From Blastomonas ursincola (lineage in GTDB: Bacteria; Pseudomonadota; Alphaproteobacteria; Sphingomonadales; Sphingomonadaceae), in NCBI RefSeq assembly GCF_013607875.1, contig NZ_VDES01000003.1, forward strand, positions 215,819 to 279,818: a stretch of DNA of 64,000 nt, written 5' to 3'. Below are positions 62,070-64,000 of the stretch, one piece after another. Position 1 is the stretch's first letter. Every line of letters starts with the position of its first letter. The notes below the pieces were generated by a model. It had not been told where the DNA came from, ran no database searches, and saw only the letters and a program-made list of their open reading frames with translations. The position numbers and the translations under genes were made by a program.

Positions 62070-64000
62070 ATGCTGGTGAGCAATGGCGGGCTGTTCGTCA
62101 TCGCCATCGTGATGGCGGCGTGGACCGGCGGCGCGATTTGGGCGTTGGTCACGGGCTTGCAGATGCGCCGCGCCGCAGGCACCGCGCGCCGGCAGTTGCG
62201 GCGGCTAACCCGGCTGATCGATTCCGGCCCGGCGATCCCGCTGATCGTGCGATCAGATTCACGCATCGAGGGGCCTGAACGCGTGGCACGCTGGCTGGGG
62301 CTGGAAAAACTGCCGCCCTATCTCGCCGAGCTGAGCCAGCAGGCGCGCGGCCTGCCGCGCGAAACGCTCGACCTGCTCGGCCAGAAGATCACGACCGCAC
62401 AGAAAAGCGGTGCACCATTCGCGATGGCGGTGACCGCTGCCGGATCGAACCGCAGATTGCGCATCGAAGGTCGGCTTGCCGATCCGCAGACCATCGCCCC
62501 GGGCGCGGTGCTGCTGTGGTTCTACGACGCGACCGAGAGCGAGACGCGCATGGCGGCGCTGGTCGAGGCCGAGGCCGAGGCGAAGCGCGCGTTCGACGCG
62601 CTGTCAGGGCTGATCGAGGCCGCGCCGATCCCGATGTGGTTCCGCCGCGAGGATCTGTCGCTGCTGCTCGTCAACAGCGCCTATGTCGAGGCGGTCGGCG
62701 CCAGCAGCGCCGCCGATGTCGTCGAAGCCGGGCAGGAGCTGGTCGAGACCGTCGATGGGCTCACCCCGCTCGCGGTCGCTGCACGCGCGTTCGAGAGCAA
62801 CACGCCCTCCCGCCGCACGGTGACCACGACGATCGCGGGCACGCGGCGCGCGATGGAGGTGGTCGATCTGCCGATCAAGGGGCGTGGCATTGCGGGCTAT
62901 GCGATCGACGTGCACGATCTGATCCAGGCGCGCCAGGCGACCGAGCGCTTCCGCGATGCCCAGCGCGACATGCTCGACAATCTGTCGGCGGGCGTGGCGC
63001 AATTCGATGCGCAGCGCCGCCTGATCTTCGTCAACCAGCCGTTTGTGCGCATGTTCCAGCTCAAGCCGCAATGGCTGCAGGACGGGCTTGAGTTCGAGCG
63101 GCTGATCGACCGGATGCGCGAGGCGGGCCGCGTGCCGCAGGTGCGCGATTTCCCCGCCTGGCGCGACGAGAAGCGCGAATGGTTCCAGTCGGCCGCACCG
63201 ATCGAGGACAGCTGGCTGATCGCCGACGGCACGCATCTGCGCGCCATCGCCCAGCCGACGCCCGATAATGGCCTGCTGCTGATCTTCGAGGACCGGACCG
63301 AGCAGGTCCAGCTGGCGAGCGCGCGCGACACGCTGCTGCGGGTGCGCACCGCGACCTTCAACAATCTCTACGAGGCGCTGGCGGTGTTCACCTCGGACGG
63401 CCGCCTGCATCTTTGGAACACGCGCTTCGGCGCGGTGTGGGAGGTGGATGAGGCCGAGCTCGCCAAGCATCCGCGCGCGGACGAACTGCTGAAAGCCATT
63501 GCGCCGCAGCTCAAGCGGCCTGCGCAGATTTCGGCGCTGCGCGAGGTGATCCGCTCGGCCACGCTCGACCGGACCCAGCGCGCCGGGCAGCTGGTGATGA
63601 AGGACGGGCGCGTGTTCGACTTCGTCGGCATTCCGCTGCCCGATTCGAGCGCCTTGTTCACGATGATCGATGTGTCCGACGCCAAGCGGATGGAAGATGC
63701 GCTGCGCGAACGCAACGAGGCGCTGGTCGAGGCGGACGCGATCAAGACGAAATTCCTCGCCAACATGAGCTACGAATTCCGCACGCCGCTGACCTCGATC
63801 GGCGGTTTTGCCGAGCTGCTGGCGAGCGGGGTGGCGGGTCCGCTGTCCGACCAGGGCCAGGAATATGCCAAGGCCATTATCGACTCGGTCGAGCGACTCT
63901 CGGCACAGATCAACATGGTGCTCGATCTGAGCCAGAGCCAGGCCGGCACATTGCCGCTCAAGCGCGAACCCACCGATATCGGTGCGTTGCTGGTCGATGT
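62070..64000 (+). CDS. divL: DivL-like sensor kinase, N-terminal part (continues past the window)
   Basis: 643 codons are present, no stop. One N-terminal membrane segment (about 7-25), then PAS-like domains (AFDALSGLIEAAPIPMWFRREDLSLLLVNSAYVEA, parts; NLYEALAVFTSDGRLHLWNTRFG), and a dimerisation helix at KTKFLANMSYEFRTPLTSIGG. The residue that should be the phospho-His of this H-box is Tyr568, as in Caulobacter DivL (Tyr550). DivL controls CtrA activity and cell-cycle asymmetry by binding DivK. Start ATG 62070; another at 62112 is possible. Confidence 0.82.
   Translation, partial: MLVSNGGLFVIAIVMAAWTGGAIWALVTGLQMRRAAGTARRQLRRLTRLIDSGPAIPLIVRSDSRIEGPERVARWLGLEKLPPYLAELSQQARGLPRETLDLLGQKITTAQKSGAPFAMAVTAAGSNRRLRIEGRLADPQTIAPGAVLLWFYDATESETRMAALVEAEAEAKRAFDALSGLIEAAPIPMWFRREDLSLLLVNSAYVEAVGASSAADVVEAGQELVETVDGLTPLAVAARAFESNTPSRRTVTTTIAGTRRAMEVVDLPIKGRGIAGYAIDVHDLIQARQATERFRDAQRDMLDNLSAGVAQFDAQRRLIFVNQPFVRMFQLKPQWLQDGLEFERLIDRMREAGRVPQVRDFPAWRDEKREWFQSAAPIEDSWLIADGTHLRAIAQPTPDNGLLLIFEDRTEQVQLASARDTLLRVRTATFNNLYEALAVFTSDGRLHLWNTRFGAVWEVDEAELAKHPRADELLKAIAPQLKRPAQISALREVIRSATLDRTQRAGQLVMKDGRVFDFVGIPLPDSSALFTMIDVSDAKRMEDALRERNEALVEADAIKTKFLANMSYEFRTPLTSIGGFAELLASGVAGPLSDQGQEYAKAIIDSVERLSAQINMVLDLSQSQAGTLPLKREPTDIGALLVD

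Noticed and set aside
1-64000. CRISPR array, rRNA, prophage or insertion sequence
   Set aside because: No regularly spaced direct repeats, no rRNA sequence, no transposase, integrase or phage structural gene was seen.

Overview
The window is a 64 kb piece of a high-GC alphaproteobacterial chromosome. Gene content and order point to the Sphingomonadaceae: lptD divergent from pepA; purM next to a DUF2066 gene, hda, ppk1 and ppx; ALA synthase rather than the glutamyl-tRNA route to heme; a carboxynorspermidine-type polyamine pathway; a DivL-like kinase; and characteristic sphingomonad palindromic intergenic repeats. Genus is not decidable from the sequence alone. It is a housekeeping region: I see no prophage, IS element, CRISPR array, rRNA or complete tRNA. 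Coding density is very high, many neighbours overlap by 1-20 nt, and GTG/TTG starts are common. No gene-free stretch exceeds 300 bases. The longest are 289-566 (lptD/pepA divergent promoter region, no clear element seen), 61788-62069 (a repeat element), 52850-53078 (upstream of hemA, one short inverted repeat at 52988-53000, otherwise nothing I can call) and 44793-45019 (a repeat plus a candidate ECF promoter).

Layout. 1-6630: LPS export (lptD 5' end), aminopeptidase A, Pol III chi, a lipoprotein, Ndk, an ATP-grasp protein, and purM-purN on the other strand, with PurN fused to a YjbR domain. 6762-13420: DUF2066-hda-ppk1-ppx, then cysE-DUF2794. 13428-19642: an LplT-like transporter, pgsA, a coupled rnd-oxyR pair, and a lactone-oxidase-like flavoprotein. 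19765-24194: aspS, a toxin-antitoxin pair with tandem operator-like repeats, and a CsgG-like/TPR protein coupled to PPK2. 24191-28475 (minus): radical SAM protein, moaB, a lytic transglycosylase and a degenerate uracil-DNA-glycosylase-like protein. 28590-36690: ETF-QO, ispE (carrying an in-frame palindromic insert), N-formylglutamate amidohydrolase, ilvD, a lipoprotein, NAD(P)HX repair enzyme and an RNA m5U methyltransferase. 36681-42459 (minus): a polyamine block (carboxynorspermidine synthase, its decarboxylase, and ornithine decarboxylase preceded by a speF-like leader), followed by two MAPEG proteins and a nitrilase. 42517-47677: threonine dehydratase-like enzyme, ECF sigma/anti-sigma, a fasciclin protein, and btaA-btaB for betaine lipids. 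47776-53900 (minus): ATP-dependent DNA ligase plus its associated exonuclease, a cytochrome b561-YceI fusion, hemA and murI. 54014-64000: plsY-dprA-topA, a large propeller-amidohydrolase, and the first 643 codons of a DivL-like kinase with Tyr in place of the phospho-His.

Themes. Polyphosphate metabolism is represented three times (PPK1, PPX, PPK2). Membrane lipid synthesis appears at pgsA, plsY, LplT and BtaAB. The polyamine genes together would make spermidine from ornithine and aspartate semialdehyde without decarboxylated SAM. The most unusual items are the perfect 23-bp palindrome translated inside IspE, the PurN-YjbR fusion, the cysteine-poor UDG relative, the ODC leader, a hairpin that would mask the ribosome-binding site of a MAPEG gene, and several families of hairpin repeats.
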